Shown piece by piece: positions 4,515-5,565 of a stretch of 5,565 nt of DNA. Numbering within the stretch: position 1 is the stretch's first letter; each line of letters begins with the position of its first letter. The position numbers were made by a program, and so were the translations under genes. The notes under the pieces are model-generated. The model saw only the letters and a list, made by a program, of their open reading frames with translations, was not told the origin of the DNA and ran no database searches. Source of the stretch: CAZDAM01 sp964503595 (GTDB lineage Bacteria; Muiribacteriota; UBA6191); assembly GCA_964503595.1 (NCBI GenBank), contig CAZDAM010000145.1, positions 1 to 5,565 on the forward strand, in the 5' to 3' direction.

Positions 4515-5565
4515 CATCTCAGAAGTTCCAGGGACTGCTGAGGCAGTGCCCGAGCCTGAGCCAGCTGAGCGGTACCAGCTTGCAGCAGGATCTGGTTTCT
4601 GGTGAATTCTACAGTTTCCATCGCAACATCAACATCACGGATTTTGGACTCCGTAGACTGGAGGTTGGTTGTGGTGACTGTGAGGTTGTTGATCGTGCTG
4701 TTAAGACGGTTTTGCAGGGAGCCAAGTTTGGAGCGCTCACTGGAAACAGTGTTGACAGCCTTATCAATTGCCCCCAGGGCACGAGTTGCGGAGCGAACAT
4801 TGGTCACATCCACGCCTTTGAGTCCAAGGGATTCCGCGCTTGTGTTGATAACACTGAAATTGATGGATTGAGACTGGTTGGCACCAACCTGGAAGTTGAG
4901 ACGACGATCGGCCACGTGAACGCGGAATTCCGTCTGTCCGTCTCCCTGTACAGCCTGATTCAGGTTCATACCGAATGCTCCCAGAGCATTGGTGATCTGC
5001 TGAGCAGCTGTCTGCCCGCCAGCAATGGCATTTGTGGAGAGAACAATACGGGAATCTTTTCCGGCAGAACGGGTTTTGAAATCGAGGCGGTTGCCCGCAT
5101 CGAACTCATAAGTCACATCCGTAGTTGCCAGAGCCGAAGCATTGAGAATGGTCGTGATGGAGGATTTGGACATGGTGAAGCTGTTCGAAGCTCCGGCCAC
5201 AGTTCCATCAGACAGGTTGATCAGGCCGGAAGATCCTCCATTTCCATCGGTTATGGAGATGGAAATTCCACCAGTCATGGTGAACCCGATGTCTTTCTGG
5301 GCATCGTTGGTGTCCCCAATCAGAACGGCAGCATTACCGCCACTTCCTGTGGAGTTCTGTCCCGTGATGAAGCCCAATGGCGCCATAGAACCGTTGGCAG
5401 CAGTGATGGACAGACGAGAGTCTGTGCCGGTTTCGGTGCTACGAAGTTCCAGACGTCCGGAACTGTTTACGGATGCCGTTGCCTTGATGCTGTTGGCGGC
5501 AAAATAGTTATTGAACTGAGTGGTCAGAGAGACTGCCGATACAGTGGATCCACACTGGAAGAACA
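4514..5565 (-). CDS. fliC: Flagellin C, 5'-truncated by the window edge (C-terminal 349 residues)
   Basis: Third flagellin paralogue and filament subunit. The frame is open from the window edge (first full codon at 5563) to TGA at 4514-4516; internal methionines such as the one at 5386 are not starts. The C-terminal 88 residues are a canonical Flagellin_C domain (SSERSKLGSLQNRL, ESKIRDVDVA, NQILLQAGTAQLAQA, ending QQSLELLR), about 84% identical to B. Upstream it carries the counterparts of B modules 3 (LELRSTETGTDSRLSI, then PLGFITG) and 4 (LDFKTRSAGKDSRIVL). The visible part has one cysteine (codon 5552-5554), aligned with Cys522 of B. A double hairpin and strong terminator follow, so it is transcribed separately from B, or is the last gene of an operon whose start lies beyond the window. 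Its promoter is not visible. Confidence 0.96.
   Translation of the reverse strand, partial: FFQCGSTVSAVSLTTQFNNYFAANSIKATASVNSSGRLELRSTETGTDSRLSITAANGSMAPLGFITGQNSTGSGGNAAVLIGDTNDAQKDIGFTMTGGISISITDGNGGSSGLINLSDGTVAGASNSFTMSKSSITTILNASALATTDVTYEFDAGNRLDFKTRSAGKDSRIVLSTNAIAGGQTAAQQITNALGAFGMNLNQAVQGDGQTEFRVHVADRRLNFQVGANQSQSINFSVINTSAESLGLKGVDVTNVRSATRALGAIDKAVNTVSSERSKLGSLQNRLNSTINNLTVTTTNLQSTESKIRDVDVAMETVEFTRNQILLQAGTAQLAQARALPQQSLELLR

Noticed and set aside
1..5565. CRISPR arrays, tRNA or rRNA genes, insertion sequences, toxin-antitoxin or defence genes
   Set aside because: I saw no regularly spaced direct repeats, RNA-gene signatures, transposase motifs or other gene families; all long frames on the minus strand are flagellin.

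Overview
The window is a tandem array of three flagellin genes, all read on the minus strand. Nothing else in it is clearly protein-coding. In transcription order they are: flagellin C (only its C-terminal 349 residues, running off the right edge), flagellin B (complete, 872 residues), and flagellin A (only its N-terminal 423 residues, running off the left edge). The N-terminal D0/D1 region of A and B and the C-terminal D1/D0 region of B and C are each about 84% identical by hand alignment, so these are paralogues from duplication that have since diverged.

The host is a flagellated bacterium with mid-range GC, strong AGGAGG-type ribosome binding sites and a FliA (sigma-28) type promoter. The flagellins are unusually long, with about 640 residues of outer domain inserted between the conserved ends. 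I cannot assign a phylum from sequence alone. The protein ends are ordinary bacterial flagellin, and no taxonomic marker gene is present.

Layout from right to left on the minus strand. Flagellin C ends at 4514 in a perfect 17-bp inverted repeat, followed by a strong intrinsic terminator (4440-4468). A 435-bp gap then separates C from B. Its distal part (about 4232-4439) holds no gene. Its proximal part holds a sigma-28 promoter (4203-4231) and a leader of about 120 nt with a 46-nt three-way-junction fold at the expected mRNA 5' end, a 7-bp hairpin presenting GGA in its loop, and a Shine-Dalgarno that also contains GGA. Flagellin B follows (4078-1460). A 189-bp gap separates B from A. It has a GNRA-capped hairpin without a U-tract, a possible 16-codon leader ORF, a 7-G tract, and a hairpin that places the Shine-Dalgarno of A in and beside its loop. 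I see no convincing promoter or terminator there.

Taken together, C looks like its own transcription unit, while B and A look like one sigma-28-driven operon whose translation may be tuned by leader RNA structure, probably by a CsrA-type regulator. The regulator itself is not in the window, so that part is inference. The most interesting signals are the structured leaders, the four-module repeat architecture of the outer flagellin domain, and a lone cysteine conserved in two of the paralogues.
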